Source: Rana temporaria
Taxonomy: Eukaryota; Chordata; Amphibia; Anura; Ranidae
Reading direction: 5' to 3'
DNA: 64,000 nt
Assembly: GCF_905171775.1 (NCBI RefSeq)
Contig: NC_053490.1
Span: 84,384,286 to 84,448,285 of the forward strand
Position numbers and translations under genes: made by a program. The notes beneath the pieces were generated by a model. It ran no database searches and was not told where the DNA came from. It saw only the letters and a list, made by a program, of their open reading frames with translations. Position 1 is the first letter of the stretch; each line of letters starts with the position of its first letter. Below, one piece after another: positions 1-10,011 of the stretch.

Positions 1-4
1 TACC

Positions 5-397
5 CCAGTGGACCCGAGTTGTGACCCACCTGCCACTCAAGAGAGGACCCCATCCTATGAAATTCCCAAAAGAAAAGAAAAGGCTTCCATAGTAAAATCC
101 CCAACCAGAAGTTTATAATAAAAAAGGGTTACACTTACAAAAAAGTGTTCAAATGTGTGAATTAGCAGGCCGGCTCAATCGTGGCAGACCATCCTTCCAG
201 GACCTGCGCAAACATGGTGACGTCTGCAAATCGCTCCTCCCTGCGAGTTTCATCACAAAATGACATCACCAGTGCCCCATAATAAACTTCTGGTTGGAAA
301 TGTTACACTATGGAAGCTTTTTCTCTTCTTTTAAGAATTTCATTGGATGGGGTCCTCTCTTGAGTGGCGGGCAGCTCACAACTCGGGTCCACTGAAG
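5..397. mobile_element. Foldback (MITE-like) element
   Basis: Two arms of about 115 bp are imperfect reverse complements of each other: roughly 5-121 and 282-397. The outer end reads CAGTGGACCCGAGTTGTGA on the left and its near complement on the right. The loop of about 160 bp has no coding capacity. This is the architecture of a non-autonomous foldback DNA transposon. The superfamily is unknown because the left flank lies too close to the window edge to see a target duplication. Confidence 0.6.
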
Positions 398-1323
398 AAT
401 AAAGGCCTTGGCTTGGTAAAATAGCTACAAGTGGGATAGACCTTCTGTAATAGGAGGTGTAGGGGGCTGATAAGCGGTAAATTCATTTGGTGGAGGTTTT
501 GTCCTTTGGAACTTACACTTTATTTTGGTGATTAGCAGTGCACCGTGGGATTGTTTTTATATCACTGTATGGACATTTTGCTTACAGCATCGCTGTTCTC
601 ACATATATGTCACATTTTTAACGCAACTTTGTTTTGGGATTTTTGAAGATTTTATGACATATCAGAGATTTTGAAACAACGGTAACGGTATCTAGGAATG
701 CGATGCAGTGTTGGTAATTGGCCTTAGCTGGTTAGGAAAGCACAGTTGCCATAGAATGGTTTAAATCTAATTTTCCATTTAGTTAATTCCTTTCAGTAAG
801 GGGGTTAGAAATCAAAGTGACTTTGAGTACATCCCTTTAGATCTCCCTGCCAGAAATATCGATTTAATAAGTATTTTTTTGTTGTTTACAAGACAAACAC
901 TGAATCCTGGATTAGCAATTGTCCTAAATCGTCTCCTACAGCAATTTATTTATTTTGTCAGATAGTCTTTCAGCTTCTGTCCCAGTTTGTTGGAAAATAC
1001 TGTCAAGCTTTTCATGATAAAATAAGTTTTCAAAAACTCTTGTAGATCATCCAACTTATTTATCACAATATTTTATTATGAGTAAAAGAACTCTGACAAA
1101 AACATGTCAATACTGTTTGTTTAGATCTTTAAAGAATCACTGTGACATGACTATTGAGGACAAAGTGACAGACTTTCTTGAAAGAAAAAACCCCCAACCA
1201 AATGATGATTTCCCCATGCCTCTCTGTTCCCATGTCAGAATGGCGAAGGAGCACAGGGAAGGTATCAGTGGTGGTGTAAAGTTCCGATAGAATGGATTTA
1301 AAGCTTAAAGCTTCCAGGCTATT
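398..1323. other. Unassigned non-coding, AT-rich
   Basis: No recognisable element or gene. A 70-codon open frame at 1078-1290 on the plus strand shows no family motif and no flanking splice or promoter context that I could defend. Confidence 0.5.
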
Positions 1324-1327
1324 TTTA

Positions 1328-1380
1328 GTTTATTAAAAGTCAGCAGCTACAAAAAGTATAACTGCTGACTTTTAATAAAC
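1328..1380. repeat. Short palindrome (19-bp arms)
   Basis: Exact 19-bp inverted repeat: left arm 1328-1346, right arm 1362-1380, with a 15-nt loop. The arms begin GTTTATTAAAAGTCAGCAG. It may be the end of an otherwise decayed foldback element. Confidence 0.7.
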
Positions 1381-1399
1381 AGCCACTCATCTGTCCCAC

Positions 1400-1877
1400 G
1401 GTCAGGGGCGTCGGGAGGGGGGCTTGGGGGGCTGGAGCCCCGATTGGGTCCCCAGAAAGCCCAGAGTCTCATGCATGCAGGTCTCCATTGTTAGCCCCGA
1501 GCAAATGGCAAGTGCGGCTGAGTGTGGCTGAGTCCTGCCGAGTGCGGTCGAGTGCAAAGCAGGTCCCAAGCAGGTTCCGCCTTCTGGAGCCTGTGCAACG
1601 CCTATGATGGATGTCCCACTGGTTCAATGCCGGGACCGCGGGACGTGTGATGTCAATCATAGGCGCTGCAGGCTCTAGAAGGTGAGAATTACAATGCGGC
1701 CGCCACACCACATTCCCGCCCAGTGCTCTGGCGGGCGGCTCTCCTCCCCTCCTCGGCTCTCCTCTCCTCCTGGGCTCTTCTCTCCTCCTCAGCTCTCCTC
1801 TCTTCCTCAGCTCCTCCTCTGAAGACTGACTGAACTTCTGACTGCCTGCCATGACACTGCACACCACTGCTGAGCTG
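1400..1877. repeat. GC-rich repeat with hairpin at 1580-1682
   Basis: GC-rich stretch, unlike its surroundings. Positions 1580-1622 and 1637-1682 form an imperfect inverted repeat (CCTTCTGGAGCC against GGCTCTAGAAGG). 1735-1830 is a pyrimidine-rich run (CTCCTC-type units) that gives a long low-complexity minus-strand frame; I do not regard that frame as a gene. Confidence 0.5.
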
Positions 1878-2138
1878 AGGTAGGTCAGACAGTGTATGTA
1901 AATGTCAGTGTATGTAAATGTGATGGTATATAGGTCACTACCATCAATGTATGTAGGTCAGGTAGGTCAGTGTAGGTAGGTCAGTGTATGACAGGTGAGG
2001 TAGGTTAGTGTATGTAGGTCAGGTAGGTCAGTGCATGTAGGTCAGTGTATGTCAGGTGAGGTAGGTCAGTGTATGTAGGTCAGGTAGGTCAGTGTATGTA
2101 GGTCAGTACCGTCAGTGTATGTAGGTCAGGTAGGTCAC
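1878..2138. repeat. Minisatellite, GTAGGTCAGTGTAT-type unit
   Basis: Degenerate tandem array built from GGTAGGTCAG and GTGTATGTAGGTCAG subunits, repeated for about 260 bp. There are larger composite units around 1985-2130 where the same order of subunits recurs. Confidence 0.85.
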
Positions 2139-2555
2139 GGCCCAGCCAAAAAAAAGCCCACGTCACACACAATCCTAATTGTTAACAGCACACCAAACAC
2201 ACATTTTGACAAATGAAAAAACAGGTGACAAACGCAGCAATAAAACACATGAAAGTCGTACCATGCCAAAATGTCCCATTTGCTTTGCCACATGTAGCGC
2301 AGCCCATTAAAAAAAACAACTGGGCTACCCTATGTGTATCACGAGCCAAAAAACATGCACTCCAACTATTCTAGTTGTGAATGGGGCCTGAAATTGAAAT
2401 TAGTGTGTTTACACAAGAACAATGAGGCTCCATTCACATCTGTATGTTTCCAAATGCATGGCAAACCACACAGAAAACTAGTGATTTGCAATGCATTTCA
2501 GAAACACACTGCAAATGTGCATTGTGCTTGTGTTGTCATTACATGTTATACAGTT
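2139..2555. other. Unassigned non-coding
   Basis: No element ends, coding motifs or tandem structure recognised. Small open frames here lack family signatures. Confidence 0.4.
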
Positions 2556-3620
2556 TCATAGTTACATAGTTGGTGAGGTTGAAAAAAGACACAAGTCCAT
2601 CAAGTCCAACTTGTGTGTGTGGTTTTGTGTTAATAGTACATTGTATACCCCTGTATGTTGTGGTCATTTAGGTGCCCATCTAATAGTTTTTTGAAATTAT
2701 CGATGCTCCCCGCTAAAACCACTGCTTGTAGAAGAGAATTCCACATCCTTACCGCTCTTACAGTAAAGAACCCTCTACACAGTTTAAGGTTAAACCGCTT
2801 CTCTTCTAATTTTAGTGATTGGCCATGTGTCTCGTTAAATTCCCTTGCGCTGAAAAGTTGTCTCCCTATTGTGGGGTCACCAGTATGGTATTTGTACATT
2901 GAAATCATATCCCCTCTTAAGCATCTCTTCTTCAGAGAGAATAAGTTCAATGCTTGCAGTTTTTCCCTTATAACTGAGATCCTCTAGCCCCTTTATTAGC
3001 TTTGTTGCCCTTCTCTGGACCCTCTCCATTTCCACCACATCCCTCCTGAGGTTTGGTGCCCAGAACAGAATGGCATACTCTAGGTGCGGCTGGATCAGAG
3101 TCTCGTAGAGTGGGAGAATTATCGTTTTATCTCTGGAATTAATCCCCTTTTTAATGCATGCCAATATTCTATTGGCCTTGCTTGCAGGCCTGGCATTGCA
3201 TGCCATTGCTACTAGGACCCCGAGGTTCTTTTTCATTCCAGATTTCACAAGAGATTCTCCCCCTAGCGAGTAAATAGCATTCATATTTTTTGCACCCAAT
3301 GCATTATTTAACATTTTTCAACATTTGCCATGTAGTTGCCCACCCCATAATTTTTTTTAGATCTTCTTGCAAGGTTTCTACATCCTGCATAGAAGTTATT
3401 GCTCTGCTTAGCTTAGTATAGTCTGCAAATACTGAGATTCAGCTGTTTATCCCATCCTCTAGATAATTTATGAATAAAATAAATAGGATTGGTCCCAGGA
3501 CAGAACTTTCCACACCAGACCATTCCAAGTACTCCCTATTTATCACCACCCTCTGGACTCGCCCCCATAGCCAGTTTTCAATCCATGTACTCACCTTGGT
3601 CTATGCTGACAGACCTTAGA
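2556..3620 (-). pseudogene. CR1/L2/Rex1-type LINE, 3' part of reverse transcriptase (5'-truncated)
   Basis: On the minus strand this reads as the C-terminal half of a non-LTR reverse transcriptase, broken across frames. From about 3610 downwards: WIENWLWGRVQRVVIN (between RT motifs A and B), then SSVLGPILF (motif B region), then FADYTKL (motif C, normally FADDT, so the second catalytic Asp is replaced by Tyr). The thumb follows at 3314-2877 with LIQPHLEYAILFW and VQRRATKLIKGL, and then LRGDMISMYKY and RAVRMWNSL down to 2630. The order, and the 3' end at TTCATAGTTACATAGTTGGT, fit the CR1/L2/Rex1 group. The endonuclease and fingers are absent, as expected for 5' truncation during retrotransposition. 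At least two frame changes and the damaged motif C make it inactive. The exact clade is an inference. Confidence 0.85.
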
Positions 3621-3862
3621 GCCCTTTCACACCGGAGGCATTTTTCAGGTGCTTTAGCGGTAAAAATAGCGCCTGTAAAGTGCCTGAAAATTGCCTCAAC
3701 TGCAGTCCCAGTGTGAAAGCCTGAGTGCTTTCACAGTGGGGCGCTGCTCTGGCAGGACATTAAAAAATGTCCAGCAAGCAGCATCTTTGGGGCACTTTAG
3801 CTGAAATCAATGGGCAGCGCTGCTGAAGCTCATGCAATGCACATTGGCCGCTAGCCGAGATT
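3617..3862. repeat. Interspersed repeat, family shared with 53265-53603
   Basis: Begins GAGCCCTTTCACACCGGAGG and contains GCATTTTTCAGGTGCTTTAG. The segment at 53265-53603 ends with the near reverse complement of this (CTGAAAATTGCTTCAGTGTG). Two copies in opposite orientation indicate one dispersed non-coding family, probably a DNA-transposon derivative. Confidence 0.55.
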
Positions 3863-4006
3863 AAAAGCACGGAACTCCAGAAGATGGCCGCATAGTCACA
3901 GGGCTCCCTCCTGTTCCAGCCCTTCAGCACTCCTAATAGCCGGCAACACTGCACAAATCCTCCCAAAATAAACACCAGAGTGTGGGGACACCCGCTGGAT
4001 CACCCC

Positions 4007-4965
4007 ATGTCAGTGAAGAAAGCCAAACGGGATTTGCGGGCCCAATTCAGCACGATCCCGACACCTGACAAAAATCCCAAGATGGCGGTGGCACAACAGC
4101 TTCATGAGGAAGCACATGCAGGGATCCCTGTCCACTCTCCCTGGCGGGACCCGCAACAGGCATAGGTAGATGGATGCAATTCTCACTCCCCTCCACACAG
4201 GGGCGCAGCATCTCCAGCATCCACAGAGTCCCTGATTAATCAAACCCTTGATGATCTTTTACTGTCCCCTATGGCTGCAGCCTCTCCAAAGCCTGATGAG
4301 CACTGGCACAACACAGGCCAAATCCCCTCACATCCACAGGACTTAACATTCATCTTCACAAAATTTGCAGAGATGCTAGACAGAGGATTGTCCCAGACAG
4401 CAGCTAAAATCACGTTGGACATAAAGACAAAATTCTCACCGCTCCAGGTGAGCCCCGTAAGCAATCAAGGGCTGTTGAACCACCAAGGTGCTGGCAATGC
4501 TAATGATAGCAAAATGAAAAAGAATGAAAACTGGACAGCCGCACTCCAAAATCACTTAAAAAGAGATGTCTTTTATTTTTCAACTGTACATACAGTCACT
4601 GCAAACCAACAAAATACAGTATGGCCGACGCGTTTCGCACTGGCAGTCAGTGCTTAGTCATGGCTGCGCACGTCGGACATAAAACTTGACCGCCAATCCC
4701 TGGGCTCTCACATCGAGACCATTGAGACAAAAATGGGTGCCACGATTGCCCATGCCAACCAAAACACAGACCGCATCCAAGACCTACACAACTAGCTGGA
4801 CATTGTTATGGCCAAAATTGATGACCTTGAGAATAGGTCCAGGCATTATAATTTTAGGATTAGAGGGCTTTCTGAATCTATCACGGATATTCCTGAGGCA
4901 GTCAACTCCCTCATCAAGCACCTTATTCCAGATATTCGCCCTCATAGACTGGAACTTGACCCAGA
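4007..4965 (+). pseudogene. LINE ORF1 remnant (nucleic-acid-binding protein)
   Basis: Starts at ATG 4007 with MSVKKAKRDLRAQF, a basic N-terminus. It continues in another frame at 4271 (MAAASPKPDEHW and onward to KTKFSPLQ), is interrupted by the 4426-4668 insert, and resumes at about 4684 with LDRQSLGSHIETIETKMGA. At about 4808-4965 comes KIDDLENRSRHYNFRIRGL, the hallmark junction between the ORF1 coiled coil and the RRM-like domain in L1-type ORF1 proteins (compare the DLENRSRRNNIRI pattern). In a live element ORF1p trimerises and coats the RNA. The RRM and C-terminal domain are cut short at about 4965, where the sequence jumps directly into ORF2. An in-frame stop lies just before 4800. Confidence 0.75.
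4426..4668 (-). mobile_element. Short retroelement-like insert with 15-bp flanking duplication
   Basis: Inserted in the LINE ORF1. It is flanked by CACGTTGGACATAAA (4411-4425) and CACGTCGGACATAAA (4669-4683), a 14/15 match that looks like a target-site duplication of the length made by target-primed retrotransposition. On the minus strand the insert begins with a hairpin (arms GCACTG and CAGTGC) followed by GAAACGCGTCGGCC, contains AATAAAAG near 4570, and ends AT-rich. There is no open frame. It is one of a set of hairpin elements in this window (see findings). Confidence 0.65.
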
Positions 4966-6575
4966 ACTTGTCCGATCACTCTCTACTCTTCCTGATATTG
5001 GGCAAACCAACAGGACAGAAAAGGGGGGTAAATTGGAGACTGAATGCCTCAATCCTTAGTAATCCGGTCCATGAATGCGAAATAGAAAAGAATGTTAAGG
5101 AATGTTTCTTACTAAATGATGTGACAAATGTCTCCCCAATTACGTTATGGGCAGCTCATAAGGCTACCATTAGGGAGAAACTTATCCAAATGGCATCAAG
5201 GCTACGCAAGGCTAGACAAAAGGACATAGAGCAGTTAGAAAAGGAATTTGAGCACCTTAGAAAACAGCACAAACGTAACCCTGCATCAGTACCAATTGCA
5301 CAACTGGATACCGCACGTACAGCCCTAAACTTAGCTTTTTACCGATATCATGGAAAAAACTTACGCTGGAGTGGGGCACACTACTACCACCAGAGGGATA
5401 AAACAGGATCTATATTGACCCCTAAAATGAGGCCACACACCTTACCCAAAATTAAACTGGGGAGTGGGACTTTCTCTCAAAACCCCCAAAAAATTATGGA
5501 AGCTTTCCGTGTCTTCTACAGGAAATTGTATAGTGAGGGAAAACCTGCCCACAGTGGCTCAATGGCATCCCTTCTTGCTATAACTCACTTACACTCCCCA
5601 AGCTCAAGGACCACCACATGGACAGAATAGAATCACTGATATCTGCGGAAGAAGTCTTACAGGTCATTAACAATGAGAAAAATCACTTGGCTCCTGGGCT
5701 GGATGGCCTTTCGACTCCCTACTATAAACACTTTGCCCCCACCCTTGCCCCCTATTTGGCCGCCTTTTTTAACAAGCTTCGTAAAGGATCCCAGTGGGAT
5801 AAGACCTTAAACTCTGCCTTCATCTCAGTGATCCCCAAGCCATGGAAAGATCCTAGCTCAGTTGCCAACTACCACCCCATATCTTTAATAAATAATGATC
5901 TTAAAATCTTAACCAAGATCCTTGCAGACCGTATCACCTCTTGTATTAGCCTTTATGTCCATAAGGACCAGGTCAGCTTTATTCCAGGAAGACAAGGTCC
6001 TGATCAAATCAAAAGGGAAATTTACATAATTTCCCTTCCGAGGTTCCAGTTGGGATGGCACCCCCCCCCCCCCAACAGGTTTCCTACTCTCCCTGAACCT
6101 CCAGAAGGCATTTGATAGTGTGTCTCCCTTATGAATGTGATGGGGGTCCTCTACTCCAAACCTGAAGCTAAAATAAGATAATAAAATAAATAATAATTCA
6201 AGGATACCACTCTGGCTCCTTTCCGATCTTCAGAGGGACTAGGCAGGGTTGCCCTTTATCTCCACAAATTGTTGCTATTGTAAAAGAAACACTTGCTATA
6301 GCCATTAGGGATCACCGGATATACATGGGGAAGGAATACCTCACAGATTGGGATAAAATGGATCTCTCCTGGTTGGGCAAAGTTAACTCAGTGAAAATTA
6401 CTCTCTTACCGTGCATCCTCTACCTCTTCCGGTCACTCCCCACTCCCATTTCGAAAGATCACTTGTGAAAATTTCAATAGAAAAAATGTCAAATTCATCT
6501 GGGGCACAAAAGGGCATAGAGACCCTTTATCGACCTAGGGACAGGGGGGGGGGGGGACTTCTGAACCTGACACAT
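4966..6575 (+). pseudogene. LINE ORF2 remnant (endonuclease tail and reverse transcriptase)
   Basis: Starts in the tail of the APE-type endonuclease: NLSDHSLLFLIL contains the SDH motif that closes that domain. One frame to 5630 carries the linker (NASILSNPVHECEIEKN, ITLWAAHKATIR). A second frame from 5618 carries the RT fingers: HLAPGLDGLSTPYYKHF, LNSAFISVIPKPWKDP, NYHPISLINNDLKIL, DQVSFIPGRQGPDQI. Motif A follows the C-run as LSLNLQKAFDSV, with Asn where the family has the catalytic Asp. Motif B appears at about 6229-6265 as RGTRQGCPLSP, and near 6360-6460 comes WLGKVNSVKITLLPCILYLF, typical of the L1 thumb/connector. Motif C (FADD) is deleted. The lesions rule out activity. Confidence 0.85.
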
Positions 6576-6605
6576 TGTCTTACTGTTTTTTTTTGTTTTG
6601 TTTTT

Positions 6606-7252
6606 TATTCTGCAGCGGTTTACTACCAAAAAACAAAATGTAAATACTTAAATGTCCATTGACCTGGCCACAGGTTCATTTTAAAGTACGTATGTTCCTT
6701 AAATTTATATCTAAATATTTATGTTCTCAAAAATTATTATAGAAGCATTTTACATTTGAAAACAAATTAGCAAACATATACAACAGGCAACTTGAATTAT
6801 TTCTATTGATTTGTGCATCTCCTAAAAATGCTCATTATAAATTGTAATTTGCTTATTTAATTTAGTTGCTTCTTACAGATGATAATATGCATTTTACTTA
6901 TTTTGGCTTTAACCTAATTCTTTGATCAAAGACTCCTCGGGGCAAATGCTATCTTCCTGTGACCTAATCTCCTGGGATAATCTAATTAGGTCAAATAAAT
7001 TCAGGAATTCAGGATAAAATATATTCATCAAGGATAATACATTTATAATTGATTTTGTATTCTCTTTCTTCTCTTAGTTTTTAGAATTCTAATATTTTAT
7101 ATGTGCTTTGATTGTTTGGGTTTACAGAAATGTTAAGTAGTAGTTTACTGCTTTGATTAAATGATTTCTAAATAAAACTGTTTTCTAAATTCAAAAAGCC
7201 AGTCAGGCATATCTAAAATTGGGTAGTTAAGATTGTTGTCACAGAAGTGTTA
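6606..7252. other. Unassigned AT-rich non-coding
   Basis: No repeats, element ends or coding signatures recognised. Base composition is strongly AT, which suggests old neutral sequence. Confidence 0.5.
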
Positions 7253-7816
7253 CCTTCCATGACCCTACACAGGATCATTTTCCAGCATGAAAAAAAACTT
7301 TGTTTTTCAGCATGGAAAAAACGAAGTTTTTCCCAAATTCATCATTAAAACGATGTTGCCTACACACCGTCGTTTTTATATGATCTAGCAAAGCGCGGTG
7401 ACGTACAACACGTACGATGGCACTATAAAGGGGAAGTTCCATTCGCCTTTGGGCTGCTTTAGCTGATTCCGTGTTAGTAAAAGACGATTCGCGCTTTTTT
7501 GTCTGTTACAGCGTGATAAATGTGCTTACTCCATTATGAACAGTAGTTTTACCAGAACGGGCGCTCCCGTCTCATAACTTGCTTCGGAGCATGCACGGGT
7601 TTTTTACGTCGTTTTAGCCCACACACGATCATTTTTTACAACCTGAAAAATGACATTGTTTAAAACAACGTTAAAAAATGCAGCATGTTCGAAAAAATTT
7701 TTTGCCGTTTTTCAGAACCTGAAAAATGATGTGAAGCCCACACACAATCATTTTAAATGACATTTTTGAAAAACAACATTTTTTTCATGCCGAAAAATGA
7801 TCGTGTGTACGCGGCA
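7253..7816. mobile_element. MITE ending ...CGTGTGTACGCGGCA, likely TTA target duplication
   Basis: The right end (7745-7816) carries CATGCCGAAAAATGATCGTG and then TGTACGCGGCA. The left end (7262-7330) carries an eroded complement (ACACAGGATCATTTTCCAGC). The interior repeats CCTGAAAAATGA motifs in both orientations. TTA at 7250-7252 and 7817-7819 may be the target duplication. There is no coding frame. The terminal TGTACGCGGCC-type end is shared with the element at 51619-52037. Confidence 0.65.
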
Positions 7817-7839
7817 TTACTCCTTGAAAAAAATACTGA

Positions 7840-8350
7840 GGGGGATTGGGAGACTGGAGTAGCTGTGCATTGCAACCAATCAGCTGCTGGCTTTCATTTT
7901 TAAAGCTAATGCTGGCCATACACTGGTCGTCCGAACAAACTTTCGAAAAACAAACATTCGACCATGAGCGCAAACGATATTGTTATCATGTAATGACCGA
8001 TAAATTGTTCAGTGGACATAAATAAAAAAAAATTTGGTTCATTTTTTTTTACATATACCTAGTGCAGAAAGTTGGGACAGGAAACACATTAACCTTTCGA
8101 TTTATCGTTCGTTTAGCAAAAAAATTCCAAACTTGTCCTTCATTTTTTCGGCTCAAAAACGTCCGAACGATTATCGATTTTTGTGCCCATTAACTGTTTG
8201 AAAAACAAACAAACTTTCTGAACGACCGAATTTCGGACGATTTTTCGTATAGTGTATGGCCAACATTAGCTAAACAAGCTGAAGCTAGACTTTTGTTACT
8301 ATGCACAGCTACTCCATATTTTGTCTGCTCCAGTTTAAATAAATCCCCCC
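7840..8350. mobile_element. Foldback element, split by a second MITE
   Basis: The outer arms 7840-7903 and 8272-8350 are imperfect reverse complements: GGGGGATT at the left and AATCCCCC at the right, both with TGGAGTAGCTGTGCAT further in. The space between the arms is filled by the MITE at 7904-8271, so this is the older of the two. Confidence 0.65.
7904..8271. mobile_element. MITE with AGCTAATGCTGGCC ends, nested in a foldback
   Basis: The left terminus AGCTAATGCTGGCCATACAC and right terminus GTGTATGGCCAACATTAGCT are inverted repeats of about 20 bp with one or two differences. The interior has repeated TCGTTCG/CGAACGA motifs in both directions, giving extensive self-complementarity. No open frame. 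Confidence 0.75.
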
Positions 8351-8531
8351 TTGTGAGGATACAAGTATTCTAAAGACAGTGAGCTCAATTTGCAAAATGT
8401 TATCTACAGCTTTAAGATCAGTGGTAAAATAGCTCATAGCATTTTTCAATTTTATTTTTTGCAATTCATATAAAAAAACATGCTCATAAAATAATAAACC
8501 ACTTAAGGACAGAGCCTCATTTGGAGATTTA

Positions 8532-9233
8532 GGCCCAGATTCTCAAAGGGCTTACGACGGCGCAACGCCATTTGCGCCGTCGTAAGTCCTAATCTGGGCC
8601 GTCGTATCTATGCGACTGATTCTTAGAATCAGTTACGCATAGATATCCATAAGGCTCTTACGCTGTCAGATCTTAAATGCAATTTTTTTCCCGCCGCTAG
8701 GTGTCGCCTCGTCGTTTTCCCCGTCGTCTATGCAAATTAGCTATTTACATGAGATTCCCGAATGTACGCGCGGTCAACACAGTGAATTTACGACGTTTCC
8801 GTAAGCGTAAACTTGCCCCTGCTATATGAGGGGTAAGTTTATGAAGGTCCGTCGTATGCCATGTTAAGTATGGCGTCGGGTCAGCGTCTTTTTCCGTCGT
8901 TTACATCGTTTTCCTCAATCGCGAATAGGACTTTACATCAATGACGCTCACGTCGGCGTCATTGACGTTTTCCGTCGTGAGCTGGAGCATGCGCACTGGG
9001 CTATTTTTACGCCCGGCGCATGCGCAGTTCGATCGGTGTGGTGGGGCCGTGCTTAATTTAAATACAAGCCGCCCCCTTTGAATTACGCGGCCTTACGCCA
9101 GGCCATTTACACTACGCCGCCGCAAATTACGGAGCAAGTGCTTGGAGAATACGGCACTTGCTCCAGTAATTTGCGGCGGCGTAGTGTAAATGGCTTACGC
9201 TATGCCGCCGCGGATTCTACGAGAATCTGGCCC
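8532..9233. mobile_element. MITE, GGCCCAGATTCTC ends, TTA duplication (family copy 1)
   Basis: Terminal inverted repeat GGCCCAGATTCTC / GAGAATCTGGCCC, flanked by TTA at 8529-8531 and 9234-9236. GC-rich and CpG-rich, with internal inverted repeats of TTACGACGGCG type. Length 702 bp, no open frame. Homologous architecture at 10433-11172 and 34296-34949. Confidence 0.85.
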
Positions 9234-9665
9234 TTAGTGCTTACAAGTTAAAATGTGTTTTTTTTTGCTAGAAAATTACTTAGAACCAAACATTATATAT
9301 TTTTTTTCTAACATCCTAGAGAATAAAATGGCGGTCGTTGCCGTAAAGTAAAGTTAGCCCAATTGATGCCCAACATGTCACACTTCAAAATTGCGCCCGC
9401 TCGTGGAATGGCGACACACTTTTACCCTTAAAAATCTCCATAGATGATGTTTAAAAAATTCTACAGGTTGAGTTACAGAGGAGGTCTAGGGCTTTAATTA
9501 TTTATCTCACTCTAACAATTGTGGTCATATCTCACATGTTTGGTTTTCATATGCAACGATACTCACGTATGCGTTCATTTCTGCATGCAAGCTCGGCGGG
9601 ACGGGGCGCACTAACATTTTTTGTTTTTATTTTACTTTTTATTTTTACATTGTTCTTTTAAAAAT

Positions 9666-9743
9666 AAAAATTGTGTCACTTTTATTCCTATTACAAGGGA
9701 TGTTTACATTTCTTGTAATAGGAATAAAAGTGACACAATTTTT
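9666..9743. repeat. Hairpin with exact 32-bp arms
   Basis: Left arm 9666-9697 begins AAAAATTGTGTCACTTTTAT. The right arm 9712-9743 is its exact complement, with a 14-nt loop. It lies in the TTAA-type element. No CpG and no coding. Confidence 0.85.
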
Positions 9744-9909
9744 ATAGAAAAAAAAGCATGACAGGACCTCTTAAATATGAGACCTCAGATCTCATATTTA
9801 AACTAAAATGCAAAAAAAAAAAAAAATGTAGTTTGGGGGAAAAAAGTCTCTAGGGTGAGGGGAGGGGGGAGGTTTCCGTTAGGAAGTTCAACAAAGGTGG
9901 ATTAGAGGC

Positions 9910-9963
9910 TGAGTTGATGTTCCTTGTTATTAACCATGAGTTGATGTTCCTTGTTATTAACCA
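9910..9963 (+). repeat. 26-27 bp direct duplication
   Basis: GAGTTGATGTTCCTTGTTAT followed by TAACCA occurs twice in tandem with no differences, so the duplication is recent. Confidence 0.85.
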
Positions 9964-10011
9964 AGGAAGGGTAGGAGTGCAATGGAGGTAGAGACATCGA
10001 TCCAAGTAAAC

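Larger units (their letters stand above)
3865..6575 (+). mobile_element. L1/Tx1-like LINE, internally deleted and decayed
   Basis: One non-LTR element on the plus strand in the order 5' leader (CAGAAGATGGCCGC near 3880), ORF1 remnant, ORF2 remnant. It ends around the G-run and T-rich tract near 6545-6605. It is far shorter than a complete L1/Tx1 element (normally 5-7 kb): ORF1 C-terminus, most of the endonuclease, and the RT region around motif C are missing. A separate insert lies at 4426-4668. Frame breaks occur throughout, including a 14-15 base C-run near 6061. It is a dead copy. Confidence 0.8.
8498..9745. mobile_element. TTAA-type non-autonomous element, interrupted by a MITE
   Basis: Starts near TAAACCACTTAAGGACAGAG (8498) and reads through GGAGATTTA, breaks for the MITE at 8532-9233, then resumes GTGCTTACAAGTTAAAA. 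It contains TTAGAACCAAACATTATA, also present at about 21006-21030 and, weaker, 33205-33230. Ends of the ACCACTTAAGG type beside TTAA suggest a piggyBac-style non-autonomous family. A hairpin with exact 32-bp arms lies at 9666-9743. No coding. Confidence 0.55.

Noticed and set aside
1078..1290. 70-codon open frame with two Cys pairs (CQYC)
   Set aside because: Too short, with no zinc-finger spacing beyond one Cys pair and no flanking exon signals I could defend. Cannot be excluded as an exon but not supportable.
1600..1640. Pol III B-box-like GGTTCAATGCC, hinting at a tRNA-derived SINE
   Set aside because: No A box at the right distance and no cloverleaf; it falls in the loop of a hairpin.
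1469..1867. 132-codon Arg/Glu-rich minus-strand frame
   Set aside because: Low-complexity pyrimidine-rich repeat translated on the opposite strand; no family signature.
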